From Nocardioides renjunii (GTDB lineage: Bacteria > Actinomycetota > Actinomycetes > Propionibacteriales > Nocardioidaceae), in contig NZ_CP141058.1 in the NCBI RefSeq assembly GCF_034661175.1, positions 2,604,001 through 2,668,000 of the forward strand: 64,000 nucleotides of DNA. The letters run 5' to 3'. A program made the translations under genes and the position numbers. The notes under the pieces were generated by a model that was not told the DNA's origin, did not search any database, and saw nothing but the letters and a program-made list of their open reading frames with translations. Each line of letters begins with the position of its first letter. The stretch's first letter is position 1. Shown one piece after another: positions 1 to 7,699 of the stretch.

Positions 1-448
1 ACTCGCGCCGGTCGTTGCCGGCGGTCCCCCGGGTCCGGACGCCGCTCAGCACCACGCGGGCCACGGGGTCGGCCACCGCGCACCAGGCGGGCGCGGTCGC
101 CACCCGCGCCGGGACCAGTCCGAGGGCCGCGCCCAGCGGCGTACGACGCCCGGTGACGAGGTGGAGGCGCAGCGACGGCGTCTCGACCAGCCAGCCGCCG
201 GCGGTGTCCCGCACCTCGACCGGCTCGATGACGTGTTCGTCGAAGGTGTAGGTCGCCGCGACGAACTCGCGCACCCGCGCGTCGGGCGCGAGCAGCACGC
301 GGTGCCCGGAGGCCTCCTCGACCATCACGTCGGCGAAGGAGCCCCACGGCGAGGCGTCCCACCGTCCGACGACCACCCGGACGCCGCTGGTGCTGCCGAC
401 GCCGGCGATCCGCCCGTGGAAGCGCTCACGCACCCGGCCGGCCCTCAC
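1..448 (-). CDS. Conserved hypothetical protein, 3' end off the window
   Basis: The frame is open from a GTG at 448 to the left edge, so 149 codons are visible and the carboxy end is missing. The GTG overlaps the stop of the PaiB-like gene upstream (GTGA), so the pair is probably one transcript with coupled translation. The visible protein is soluble-looking, rich in Val, Arg and Ala, without a signal peptide, membrane segment or motif that I can assign. It opens with VRAGRVRERFHGRIAGVG. I do not recognise the family. Codon use matches its neighbours. Confidence 0.7.
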   Translation of the reverse strand, partial: MRAGRVRERFHGRIAGVGSTSGVRVVVGRWDASPWGSFADVMVEEASGHRVLLAPDARVREFVAATYTFDEHVIEPVEVRDTAGGWLVETPSLRLHLVTGRRTPLGAALGLVPARVATAPAWCAVADPVARVVLSGVRTRGTAGNDRRE

Positions 449-1059
449 GGGGCCACCAGGCCGGCGGGGTCGGCGCCGTCCGCCGCGAGCCCGGCGGCGA
501 CGCCGGCGCGGTCGGCGTCCGAGCGGTTCTGGCTGAGCTTGGCCTTCGCCTCGACGGACTCCACCACGAGCTCGACGCCCACGATCGGGCGGAGGTTCTT
601 GGTGACGTAGTCCTCGGGCGCGTCGGTGACCCGCCACCGGTCCGCACGGCGCTCCTCGTGGCGGTCGGTCAGGCGGGTGACGAGGGCGCGCACCCAGTCC
701 GGGTCGTCGTGCACGGTGACCCGGCCACGGAGGTGGACCACCGAGTAGTTCCACGTCGGCACGACCTTGCCGTGCTCGGCCTTGGCGGCGTACCACGACG
801 GCGACACGTAGGTGTCCGGCCCCGTGACGACCGCGAGGGCCGGCGACCCCGTGACGATCCGGCGCCAGTGCGGGTTGGCCCGGGCTTGGTGGCCCACGAG
901 CCGGTCGCCCTCCCACAGGACCGGGAAGAAGGTCGCGTCGGGCTGCCCGTCCTCCCCCACCGTGACCAGCTGGGCGGCCGCGACGACGTGGACGAACCCG
1001 CGCACGTCGTCGGGGTCCATCACGTTGAAGCGCGGGACGTAGAGCTGGGGGTCGGTCAC
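445..1059 (-). CDS. FMN-binding negative transcriptional regulator, PaiB family
   Basis: The 204-residue protein matches the PaiB-like flavin-reductase-fold family in length and layout. It has an N-terminal YVPRFNVMD segment, a central NPHWRRI and a PTWNYSVVHLRG segment, which is the family's hallmark stretch. PaiB of Bacillus regulates sporulation and protease genes, but most actinobacterial homologues are simply FMN-binding split-barrel proteins of unknown role. The GTG start at 1059 lies six bases downstream of a CAGGAT hexamer, which suggests a leaderless message. It is divergent from the DNA ligase gene and coupled to the hypothetical gene downstream. The family call is firm and the regulatory role is inferred only. 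Confidence 0.85.
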   Translation of the reverse strand: MTDPQLYVPRFNVMDPDDVRGFVHVVAAAQLVTVGEDGQPDATFFPVLWEGDRLVGHQARANPHWRRIVTGSPALAVVTGPDTYVSPSWYAAKAEHGKVVPTWNYSVVHLRGRVTVHDDPDWVRALVTRLTDRHEERRADRWRVTDAPEDYVTKNLRPIVGVELVVESVEAKAKLSQNRSDADRAGVAAGLAADGADPAGLVAP

Positions 1060-1065
1060 TCCCCC

Positions 1066-1071
1066 ATCCTG
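1066..1071 (-). promoter_or_regulatory. Putative -10 element for the PaiB-like gene
   Basis: CAGGAT on the minus strand sits six bases before the GTG at 1059, which would place the transcription start at the start codon. It lies inside one arm of an 11-base inverted repeat (1063-1073 with 1105-1115). The other arm holds the identical hexamer for the ligase gene. The first consensus T is replaced by C, so it is a weaker match. Confidence 0.35.
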
Positions 1072-1106
1072 CCCCCACGGAGGGAGCGCCTGTCGGTGGG
1101 TGGCGG

Positions 1107-1112
1107 CAGGAT
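1107..1112 (+). promoter_or_regulatory. Putative -10 element for the DNA ligase gene
   Basis: CAGGAT lies exactly six bases before the ATG at 1119, mirroring the element for the divergent PaiB-like gene. This supports a leaderless ligase transcript and the ATG chosen. No clear -35 is visible. Confidence 0.35.
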
Positions 1113-1118
1113 GGGCGC

Positions 1119-2648
1119 ATGCTGCTCGCCGAGCTCGTCGCGACCTCCGCCGCCGTCGCCGCCACCCGCTCCCGCAAGGCCAAGGTGGTCGCGCTCGCCG
1201 AGCTGCTCGGCCGGGTCGGTCCCCACGAGCTCGAGGTCGTCGTGTCCTACCTCGGCGGCGCCCTCCGTCAGCGGCGCACGGGACTGGGCTGGCGGGGCGT
1301 CAGCGACCTGCCACCGCCCGCCGACGAGCCGTCGCTGTCCGTGCTCGACGTGCACGAGGCGTTCGAGGCCATGTCGCGGATCTCGGGCACCGGCTCCCAG
1401 CAGGCCCGCCGATCAGCGGTGGAGGACCTCTTCGGCCGGGCCACCGCTGCGGAGCAGGCGTGGCTGCGCGCGGTGGTGACGGGCAACATCCGCCAGGGAG
1501 CCCTCGACGCCGTCACGCAGGAGGCGGTCGCGCAGGTGGCCGGCGTGCCGCTCGCCGCCGTGCGCCGTGCCGCCATGCTCGCCGGGAGCACCGTCGCTGC
1601 GGCCGGGGCGGCGTTCGCCGGCGAGGAGGCGCTCGCCGGCATCGGGCTCGAGGTGGGTCGCCCCGTCATGCCGATGCTCGCCTCGAGCGCTCCCGACGTG
1701 GCCACCGCGATGGCCGGGCTCTCCCCCGACGGCGCCACCGAGGTCGCGATCGACGCCAAGCTCGACGGCATCCGCATCCAGGTCCACCGCGACGGCGACG
1801 ACGTGCTCGTGGTCACCCGCAGCCTCGACGACATCACCACGCGGCTGCCCGAGGTGGTGGAGGTGGCGCGCTCGCTGCCCGCCGAGCGCTTCGTCCTCGA
1901 CGGCGAGGCCCTCGCGCTGTCCGACGACGGCCGCCCGCTCGCCTTCCAGGACACCGCCAGCCGCACCGCGCAGGACACCGGCGTCGCGGTCACCCCCCAC
2001 TTCTTCGACCTGCTGCACGTCGACGGCCAGGACCTGCTCGACTCCCCCGGACACGAGCGGCTCGCCGCCCTCGACGCGCTGGTGCCCGAGCGGCACCGCG
2101 TCCGCCGGCTCGTGACGGCCGACGCCGCGGCCGCCGACTCCTTCGCCGCCGAGACGGTCGCCGCCGGCCACGAGGGAGTCGTGCTCAAGGACCTCTCCGC
2201 GCCCTACGCCGCCGGACGGCGCGGGTCGGCGTGGGTCAAGGTCAAGCCCGTCCACACGCTCGACCTGGTCGTGCTGGCGGTCGAGTGGGGCTCCGGCCGC
2301 CGCGAGGGATGGCTCTCCAACATCCACCTCGGCGCGCGCGACGACGCGTCGCCGACCGGGTTCGTGATGCTCGGCAAGACGTTCAAGGGCATGACCGACG
2401 AGACGCTCGCGTGGCAGACCGAGCGCTTCACCGAGCTGGCCGTCTCCCCCACCACGATCCGGGACAGCTACGTCGTCGAGGTGCGCCCCGAGCAGGTCGT
2501 CGAGATCGCCTTCGACGGTCTCCAGCGCTCCACCCGCTACCCCGGCGGCGTGGCCCTCCGCTTCGCGCGGGTGGTCCGCTACCGCGACGACAAGGGCCCC
2601 GCCGAGGCCGACACGATCGAGACGGTGCGCGGCCACGTGGCGGGGTGA
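1119..2648 (+). CDS. ligB: ATP-dependent DNA ligase, LigB type
   Basis: The protein has 509 residues, close to the roughly 507 of mycobacterial LigB. Residues 1 to about 200 form the DNA-binding domain. The nucleotidyltransferase motif I is AKLDGIR, with the lysine that becomes adenylated at residue 214. Motif III (FVLDGEAL), motif IV (GHEGVVLK) and motif V (SAWVKVKP) follow in order, then an OB-fold domain to the end. The enzyme seals nicks using ATP. It is an accessory ligase beside the essential NAD-dependent LigA, presumably in repair. It stands alone and is divergent from the PaiB-like gene. A separate LigD-like PE-Pol gene lies at 14.6 kb, but no Ku gene is in the window. Confidence 0.93.
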   Translation: MLLAELVATSAAVAATRSRKAKVVALAELLGRVGPHELEVVVSYLGGALRQRRTGLGWRGVSDLPPPADEPSLSVLDVHEAFEAMSRISGTGSQQARRSAVEDLFGRATAAEQAWLRAVVTGNIRQGALDAVTQEAVAQVAGVPLAAVRRAAMLAGSTVAAAGAAFAGEEALAGIGLEVGRPVMPMLASSAPDVATAMAGLSPDGATEVAIDAKLDGIRIQVHRDGDDVLVVTRSLDDITTRLPEVVEVARSLPAERFVLDGEALALSDDGRPLAFQDTASRTAQDTGVAVTPHFFDLLHVDGQDLLDSPGHERLAALDALVPERHRVRRLVTADAAAADSFAAETVAAGHEGVVLKDLSAPYAAGRRGSAWVKVKPVHTLDLVVLAVEWGSGRREGWLSNIHLGARDDASPTGFVMLGKTFKGMTDETLAWQTERFTELAVSPTTIRDSYVVEVRPEQVVEIAFDGLQRSTRYPGGVALRFARVVRYRDDKGPAEADTIETVRGHVAG

Positions 2649-2660
2649 GGCGGCCCAGCC

Positions 2661-3494
2661 TCAGCGGGGCTGCGGCAGCCGGCACCCCGCGACCGAGAGG
2701 TCGAACGTCCGGTCCGAGCCGATGCAGGTGAGCAGCCACGCGGTCTGCTGGCCGTAGTTCATCTGCCTGCGCAGGCGTACGACGCCGCGCCGGTCCTCCT
2801 CGCAGGCCGAGTCGACGCAGGGGCGGCCACCGACGTAGCCGGTGTTGGCGATGCCGACGACCAGGCCGGTGGCCCGGTCCACGACCGGCGAGCCGGAGTA
2901 GCCCCCGCGGATCGCGCAGCCGCCGCGGGCGGGCAGCCGGATGGAGCGCCACCAGTCCCACGAGCGCTCGTGCACGCGGTGGGCGGACCCGCGGGTGGTG
3001 CAGGCCCGCTGCTCGCCCCAGTAGCCGGACGGGATCCGGACCTCCATGCCCCGTGACGGCCCGCGCGGGGCCAGCGCCATCGGGGTCACCCCGCCGGCGG
3101 CGAGGTCGGCGTACGTCTCGCGCAGCTCCAGCAGCGCCACGTCGGTGCGGAACATCGTCGCGTACTGCAGGCGGACGCCCCGCACCTCCATGGCCACCTC
3201 GCCGCGGCCGTCGAGCAGCCCGATCCTCGTCCACCGCTCCTGGTCCACCAGCACCTCGCGGGCGCCGAGGAAGGGCAGGCGCACGCAGTGGCCGTTGGTC
3301 AGGACGACCGCGCGGTCGCTGTCGAGCGCGGCCGGCCAGCGGACCACGGCGCCGGAGCAGCCGGGGAGCCGCGCCGTCCCGGCGAACCTCTCCGACGGAG
3401 CCGCTGCGGCACCGGCCGACGGCTGGACGAGGAGGCCGCCCAGCGCGGCGAGGACGAGCGCGGCGACGAGGCGGCGGGATCCGTGGCGGGCCAT
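2661..3494 (-). CDS. Secreted trypsin-like serine protease
   Basis: The ATG at 3494 gives 277 residues and starts directly with an export signal: basic MARHGSRR, a hydrophobic stretch at about 9-23 and an Ala-rich cleavage region near 28-32. An upstream extension would bury this signal. The chymotrypsin-fold triad is visible as His69 (TNGHC), Asp118 (FRTDVALLEL) and Ser200 (GGYSGSP). Several cysteines outside the active site suggest disulfides. The substrate is unknown. The 3' end lies 12 bases from the ligase stop (convergent). The gene is divergent from the TetR gene. Confidence 0.85.
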   Translation of the reverse strand: MARHGSRRLVAALVLAALGGLLVQPSAGAAAAPSERFAGTARLPGCSGAVVRWPAALDSDRAVVLTNGHCVRLPFLGAREVLVDQERWTRIGLLDGRGEVAMEVRGVRLQYATMFRTDVALLELRETYADLAAGGVTPMALAPRGPSRGMEVRIPSGYWGEQRACTTRGSAHRVHERSWDWWRSIRLPARGGCAIRGGYSGSPVVDRATGLVVGIANTGYVGGRPCVDSACEEDRRGVVRLRRQMNYGQQTAWLLTCIGSDRTFDLSVAGCRLPQPR

Positions 3495-3535
3495 GCCGGC
3501 ATCGAACCACAGGCGGTGCCGGGCCTCGCGCTCCC

Positions 3536-3541
3536 TAGACT
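3536..3541 (+). promoter_or_regulatory. Putative -10 element for the TetR gene
   Basis: TAGACT lies six bases before the ATG at 3548, a good TANNNT match at leaderless spacing. Confidence 0.45.
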
Positions 3542-3547
3542 GGGCCC

Positions 3548-4246
3548 ATGAGCAGCGAGTCGGCGCCAGCCGCGGTCCCCGCACGCACGGGCACCGCCGC
3601 CGCACGCCGGCGCCGCCGCGAGACCGAGATCATCTCCGCGACCCGCCGCCTCTTCGACGAGCGCGGCGTCCGGGACGCCCAAATCGAGGACATCGCCCGG
3701 TCCGTCGGCATCAACCGCGCGATCATCTACCGCCACTTCACCGGCAAGGAGGAGCTGTTCAGCCTCACGCTGGTGCAGTACCTCGACGAGCTCCGGGTGG
3801 CGCTCGAGCAGGCCGCCTCGACCACCGACGAGCCCCGCGCCCAGCTCGAGCGGCTGGTGGGGGCCTTCGTCGACTACGGGCTGGCGCACCCGGCCTTCGT
3901 CGACTGCGCCCAGGCCATCATGCGACGACCCGGCGGCGACCTCCTCGAGGAGGTCAGCGAGAGCGCGATGTACCGCCTCGGGCAGGCGATCACCGGGTGC
4001 CTGTCGGTGCTGACCCGCACCATCGAGGCCGGAGCGGCCACGGGCGACTTCCACGTCGAGGACCCGGGCCTCCTCGCCAACATGCTCTACGCCAGCGGCC
4101 TCGGCACGCTGCAGCTCGGCCGGGTGGCGCTCCTCGTCTCGGAGGAGGCGCCCGGCGTGCCGCGGATCAGCCGTGTCACCGGCGAGCAGGTGCGCGACCA
4201 CATGGTCGCCTCGGCCCTCGCCGTGGCCGCAGGAGCGCCCCGCTAG
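3548..4246 (+). CDS. TetR/AcrR family transcriptional regulator
   Basis: The protein has 232 residues. After a basic Ala/Arg-rich leader of about 25 residues comes the TetR DNA-binding domain. The helix-turn-helix includes QIEDIARSVGINRAIIYRHF, followed by the typical GKEELF segment. The rest is an all-helical ligand-binding domain with no assignable ligand. It is divergent from the protease gene and convergent with the DUF1206 gene, whose stop is 4 bases away. The targets are unknown. The protease or its own promoter are the obvious candidates. Confidence 0.9.
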   Translation: MSSESAPAAVPARTGTAAARRRRRETEIISATRRLFDERGVRDAQIEDIARSVGINRAIIYRHFTGKEELFSLTLVQYLDELRVALEQAASTTDEPRAQLERLVGAFVDYGLAHPAFVDCAQAIMRRPGGDLLEEVSESAMYRLGQAITGCLSVLTRTIEAGAATGDFHVEDPGLLANMLYASGLGTLQLGRVALLVSEEAPGVPRISRVTGEQVRDHMVASALAVAAGAPR

Positions 4247-4250
4247 CCGG

Positions 4251-5057
4251 TCAGCGGGACAGGTGCTTGGCGCGGGCGAAGCAGAAGACGCCGTAGGCGC
4301 CGATGCCCAGGCCGATCGCGATGAGCAGCACCTGGCCGAACGGCTGCTCCAGCACGGTCTGCAGGGCCTGGTCGAGGCCGCCGGACTTCTTGGGGTCGTG
4401 GGTGATCGCGGCGTAGGCGAAGAGCCCGCCGACGATGCCGATGGCGATGCCCTTGGCGATGTAGCCGATCTTGCCGAGCAGGACGTAGGCCGACCCGTCC
4501 TTGCCCGACTGGCCCTGCGCGTCGAGGTGCTCGGTGAACTTCTCGGTCCAGCCGCGCCACACCAGCGAGCCGCCGTACGCGATGACGGCGAGGCCGACCG
4601 CGCCGACGATGAACTGCCCACCGGGCAGGTCCATCAGCTTGGCGGTGGTCGAGTCGGTCCCGCCGCTGGAGCCGTCGCCGAGCGCGGTCCTGACCGCGCT
4701 CCAGCCGAGCGCCCCGTAGATGACCGCCTTGCCGAGCGAGGTCGCCCGCTTGCGCCAGCGCTTGGTGTCGTCGGACTCCTCGCGGTAGCCGAAGGCGAAC
4801 TCCAGCAGCCGCCACACGACGAGCAGGAGCATGCCCACCGCGACGCCCCAGACCATCGCCGCCCCGAGGGGCTGCTCGGCGAGGTAGTGCAGGGCGCCGG
4901 TGTTGGAGGCGCTGTCCTCCTTCTCGCCGAGGGCCAGCTGGACGGCGAGGAAGGCGATCAGGAGGTGCACCACGCCGTAGGCCACCAGCCCCACCCGGAT
5001 CGCGTGGTCGAGCCAGTCGCTCTGCTGGACCTGCTCGGCGGTGTCGGAGGCGTTCAT
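4251..5057 (-). CDS. DUF1206 integral membrane protein
   Basis: The 268-residue protein contains three repeats of a two-helix unit, about six membrane segments in all. Each repeat begins with a glycine- and tyrosine-rich motif such as VGLVAYGVVHL, VIYGALGWSAV or IGYIAKGIAIGIVGG. This is the DUF1206 pattern common in actinobacteria and cyanobacteria. Its function is not known. It lies downstream of nusB on the same strand, but a hairpin separates them. Confidence 0.88.
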   Translation of the reverse strand: MNASDTAEQVQQSDWLDHAIRVGLVAYGVVHLLIAFLAVQLALGEKEDSASNTGALHYLAEQPLGAAMVWGVAVGMLLLVVWRLLEFAFGYREESDDTKRWRKRATSLGKAVIYGALGWSAVRTALGDGSSGGTDSTTAKLMDLPGGQFIVGAVGLAVIAYGGSLVWRGWTEKFTEHLDAQGQSGKDGSAYVLLGKIGYIAKGIAIGIVGGLFAYAAITHDPKKSGGLDQALQTVLEQPFGQVLLIAIGLGIGAYGVFCFARAKHLSR

Positions 5058-5095
5058 GTCGTCAACCTAGGGCCTGCGACGGCACCCCGACGAGC

Positions 5096-5123
5096 CCGCG
5101 GACCCCTGGGGGTGAGGCCGCGG
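5096..5123 (-). terminator. Hairpin after nusB, possible terminator
   Basis: CCGCGG-ACCCC at 5096-5106 can pair with GGGGT (5109-5113) and CCGCGG (5118-5123) with a short bulge, starting 12 bases past the nusB stop. There is no U run, as is common for high-GC terminators. Confidence 0.35.
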
Positions 5124-5134
5124 CGGACGGACCC

Positions 5135-5545
5135 TCAGACGAGGCTGGCGCGGTCGCGCATGATCGAGCCGAGGAGACCGTTGACGAAGGCCGGGGAGTC
5201 GTCGGTGGAGAGGTCCTGCACGAGGTGCAGCGCCTCGCTCACGGCGACGCTCTCCGGGACGTCCTCGTCGCCCCACAGCAGCTCGTAGACACCGATGCGG
5301 AGCACGTTGCGGTCGACCGCCGGCATCCGGCCGAGCGTCCAGCCCTTGCTGTAGGTGGTGAGCACCTCGTCGATGCGGGCGAGGTGGTCGACCACGCCCC
5401 GCACCAGGGTGCTGGTGTAGTCGTTGGTCGGGCCCTCGCCCGCCTCGATGGCGCGGTCGAGCGCCATCACGGGGTCCTCGGAGCGGAGCTCGGAGGCGAA
5501 GAGGATGTCCAGCGCGCGCTTGCGGGCCTTGGAGCGGGCAGCCAC
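5135..5545 (-). CDS. nusB: Transcription antitermination factor NusB
   Basis: The 136-residue protein has NusB length and fold markers: MAARSKARKRALDILF at the amino end, a central VDHLARIDEVL helix, and DRNVLRIGVYELLW with SEALHLVQDL and FVNGLLGSI near the end. NusB forms a heterodimer with NusE (ribosomal S10) on boxA of rRNA leaders. The GTG start at 5545 lies 4 bases after the efp stop, so it is the second gene of an efp-nusB operon, as in most actinobacteria. Confidence 0.95.
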   Translation of the reverse strand: MAARSKARKRALDILFASELRSEDPVMALDRAIEAGEGPTNDYTSTLVRGVVDHLARIDEVLTTYSKGWTLGRMPAVDRNVLRIGVYELLWGDEDVPESVAVSEALHLVQDLSTDDSPAFVNGLLGSIMRDRASLV

Positions 5546-5549
5546 CTGG

Positions 5550-6113
5550 TCAGGCCTTGACGCGGCCGAGGTAGGACGAGTCGCGGGTGTCGACCTTGAC
5601 CTTCTCGCCGGTGGTGATGAAGAGGGGCACCGCGATGGTGTGGCCGGTCTCGAGCGTGGCGGGCTTGGTGCCGCCGGTGGAGCGGTCGCCCTGCAGGCCC
5701 GGCTCGGTCTCGGCGATGAGGAGCTCGACCGACGCGGGGAGCTCGATGAACAGGACCCGGCCCTCGTTGGTGGCGACGATGGCCTCCTGGTTCTCCAGCA
5801 TGAAGTTCTTGGCGTCGCCGACCACCTCGGGGGTGACCTCGATCTGCTCGTAGGTGCTGGTGTCCATGAAGACGTAGGACGATCCGTCGTTGTAGAGGTA
5901 CTGCATGGTCCGCTTGTCGACGTTGGCCGTCTCGACCTTGGTGCCGGCGTTGAACGTCTTGTCGACGTTCTTGCCCGACTCGACGTTGCGCAGCTTGGTG
6001 CGGACGAACGCGGGGCCCTTGCCCGGCTTGACGTGCTGGAACTCGACGACGGCCCAGAGCTGACCCTCGATCTTGAGGACCATGCCGTTCTTGAGGTCGT
6101 TGGTGCTTGCCAT
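5550..6113 (-). CDS. efp: Translation elongation factor P
   Basis: The 187-residue protein covers the three beta-barrel domains of EF-P. The loop that carries the post-translational modification in other bacteria is [17 protein letters not shown], with the lysine near residue 32. The carboxy end has the usual [21 protein letters not shown] block. EF-P rescues ribosomes stalled at polyproline. It is first in an operon with nusB. No epm-type modification gene is nearby. Confidence 0.97.
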   Translation of the reverse strand: MASTNDLKNGMVLKIEGQLWAVVEFQHVKPGKGPAFVRTKLRNVESGKNVDKTFNAGTKVETANVDKRTMQYLYNDGSSYVFMDTSTYEQIEVTPEVVGDAKNFMLENQEAIVATNEGRVLFIELPASVELLIAETEPGLQGDRSTGGTKPATLETGHTIAVPLFITTGEKVKVDTRDSSYLGRVKA

Positions 6114-6185
6114 GTGGTCTTCGTCCGCCTTCGTCGAGTTGTCGATGGGCCGGCCGCGCGGGTGGGGGCTGCGCGCCGACGCGCA

Positions 6186-6191
6186 AGTCTA
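6186..6191 (-). promoter_or_regulatory. Putative -10 element for efp-nusB
   Basis: TAGACT on the minus strand overlaps the stop codon of the phosphotransferase gene and would start transcription near 6179, giving efp a leader of about 65 bases. Confidence 0.35.
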
Positions 6192-7004
6192 GTGCTGGCC
6201 CACGAGCGCCATGAAATGCGCGGCCTGCGCCTCGGTGGTCCCCCGTGGGTTGCGCCGCCACCCGCCGTTGCCGGGGAGCAGCATGGCCAGCCAGAACGCG
6301 GCCCACAGCGGCCGGTAGGCCGCCATCCGCTGCCGGTCCTCCGCGCCGAGCCCCACCGCCGCGACCAGTGCACCGGGGTCGTAGACGCCGGGCAGCCGGC
6401 TGCCGAGGTGCTCGACGTGGTCGGCCAGCTCGTACGCCGGGTCGCTGAGCCCGCCGTCCTCGAAGTCGACCAGCCGCACCACCCGCCCGTCCCACAGCAC
6501 GTTGGGCGGGTTGAGGTCGGCGATCCCGAGCGCCGTGTCGCGCGGGTCCGGCAGCGGCGGGTCGGCGACGTACGCACGCGCCAGCTGGAGCGCCTCGGAC
6601 ACCAGCGGCGGGTCGAGGCACTCCCCCAGGTCGACGTCGTCCGTGAGCCACTCGACCAGCAGCTGCGCGTGCTGGCGGGCGCCGTACCTCCGCTCGCCGA
6701 TCCCCGCGGCTCGCACCGCCTCGATGGGTACGTCGTAGAGCCGGCGAAGCGTGGCGCCGAGGGCGGCGGTCTGCGCGTGGTCCAGCGGCCGGGCTGCCAG
6801 CGGGCTCCCGGGGACCCGCTCCATGACGATGACCGGCGTCTCGCCGTCCTCGCGGCGCAGGGGGCGGGGGGCCAGGCCGGGTGCGTGCTCGGCGAGGAGG
6901 GTCAGGCACGCCCACTCGCGCTCGGCCTGCGCCTCGTGGTCGGCGACGAACTCCTTGCGGACCTCGGAGGCACCGATCGTCACGCCGTGGGTGGACGTCT
7001 GCAC
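6189..7004 (-). CDS. Phosphotransferase, aminoglycoside/choline kinase (APH) fold
   Basis: The 271-residue protein has the kinase features in order: KEF and ERE near the amino end for nucleotide binding, VIVMERVPG in the hinge, the catalytic loop IADLNPPNVLW (the usual HxDxxxxN with Ile-Ala in place of His-Gly before Asp), and the metal-binding LVDFEDGG. The substrate is unknown and resistance cannot be inferred. The GTG at 7004 is preceded at six bases by TACGGT, which supports this start as leaderless. It is divergent from the NAD(P)-binding gene and heads the accessory block inserted upstream of efp. Confidence 0.78.
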   Translation of the reverse strand: MQTSTHGVTIGASEVRKEFVADHEAQAEREWACLTLLAEHAPGLAPRPLRREDGETPVIVMERVPGSPLAARPLDHAQTAALGATLRRLYDVPIEAVRAAGIGERRYGARQHAQLLVEWLTDDVDLGECLDPPLVSEALQLARAYVADPPLPDPRDTALGIADLNPPNVLWDGRVVRLVDFEDGGLSDPAYELADHVEHLGSRLPGVYDPGALVAAVGLGAEDRQRMAAYRPLWAAFWLAMLLPGNGGWRRNPRGTTEAQAAHFMALVGQH

Positions 7005-7010
7005 CGCGAC

Positions 7011-7016
7011 ACCGTA
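7011..7016 (-). promoter_or_regulatory. Putative -10 element for the phosphotransferase gene
   Basis: TACGGT on the minus strand ends six bases before the GTG at 7004. It is one half of a back-to-back pair with TACCGT at 7025-7030, only eight bases away. Confidence 0.42.
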
Positions 7017-7024
7017 GCCGTGTG

Positions 7025-7030
7025 TACCGT
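7025..7030 (+). promoter_or_regulatory. Putative -10 element for the NAD(P)-binding gene
   Basis: TACCGT ends seven bases before the ATG at 7038, which favours leaderless initiation. Confidence 0.42.
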
Positions 7031-7037
7031 CGCCACC

Positions 7038-7688
7038 ATGCGAGTCACCATCTTCGGCGGACACGGCAAGATCGCGCTCCTCCTCGCTCCGATGCTGGTC
7101 GAGGCAGGGCACGAGGTCACCTCCGTCATCCGCAACCCCGACCACGTGGGTGACGTCGAGGCGACCGGCGCGACCGCGCGCGTGACCTCGGTGGAGGACG
7201 CCGACGAGCACGCCCTCGCCGACCTCCTCGCCGGCCAGGACGCCGTGGTGTGGTCCGCGGGAGCCGGCGGCGGCAGCCCGGAGCGGACCTACGCCGTCGA
7301 CCGCGACGCCGCGATCCGGTCGATGGACGCCGCGGCCAGGGCGGGCGTCGGCCGCTACGTCATGGTGTCCTTCTCCGGGTCCTCCCCCGACGTGCTGGTG
7401 CCGGAGGACAACCCGTTCCGCCACTACCAGGACGCCAAGATCGCAGCCGACGAGCACCTCCGCAGCACCGGCCTGGACTGGACGGTCCTCGGCCCCGGCA
7501 CGCTGACCCTCGAGCCGGGATCCGGCTCGGTCAACCCCGGTGCGGGATTCAACGACGGCGACGTCACCTCGCGCGAGCTCGTCGCGCAGGTCGCCGTCGC
7601 GGTGCTCGACGACCGGCGTGCCTCCCGCCGGACGCTGGTCTTCGGGGACGGCGACGTCCCGGTCGACGACTGGCTCGCCTCGCTCTGA
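7038..7688 (+). CDS. NAD(P)H-binding atypical short-chain dehydrogenase
   Basis: The 216-residue protein starts with the nucleotide-binding strand-turn MRVTIFGGHGKIALLLAPML, a variant of GxxGxxG. It has the WSAGAGGG loop, YVMVSFSG, and HYQDAKIAADEHLRSTGLDWTVL, where Tyr and Lys occupy the places typical of the NmrA/YwnB-like group. Such proteins are often flavin reductases or redox sensors with no defined substrate. It is divergent from the phosphotransferase gene and convergent with the putative anti-sigma gene. Confidence 0.85.
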   Translation: MRVTIFGGHGKIALLLAPMLVEAGHEVTSVIRNPDHVGDVEATGATARVTSVEDADEHALADLLAGQDAVVWSAGAGGGSPERTYAVDRDAAIRSMDAAARAGVGRYVMVSFSGSSPDVLVPEDNPFRHYQDAKIAADEHLRSTGLDWTVLGPGTLTLEPGSGSVNPGAGFNDGDVTSRELVAQVAVAVLDDRRASRRTLVFGDGDVPVDDWLASL

Positions 7689-7699
7689 CGCGACAGCGG

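Noticed and set aside
6189..7004. Aminoglycoside resistance kinase
   Set aside because: Only the general kinase fold is visible. The catalytic loop variant and lack of context give no support for a drug substrate.
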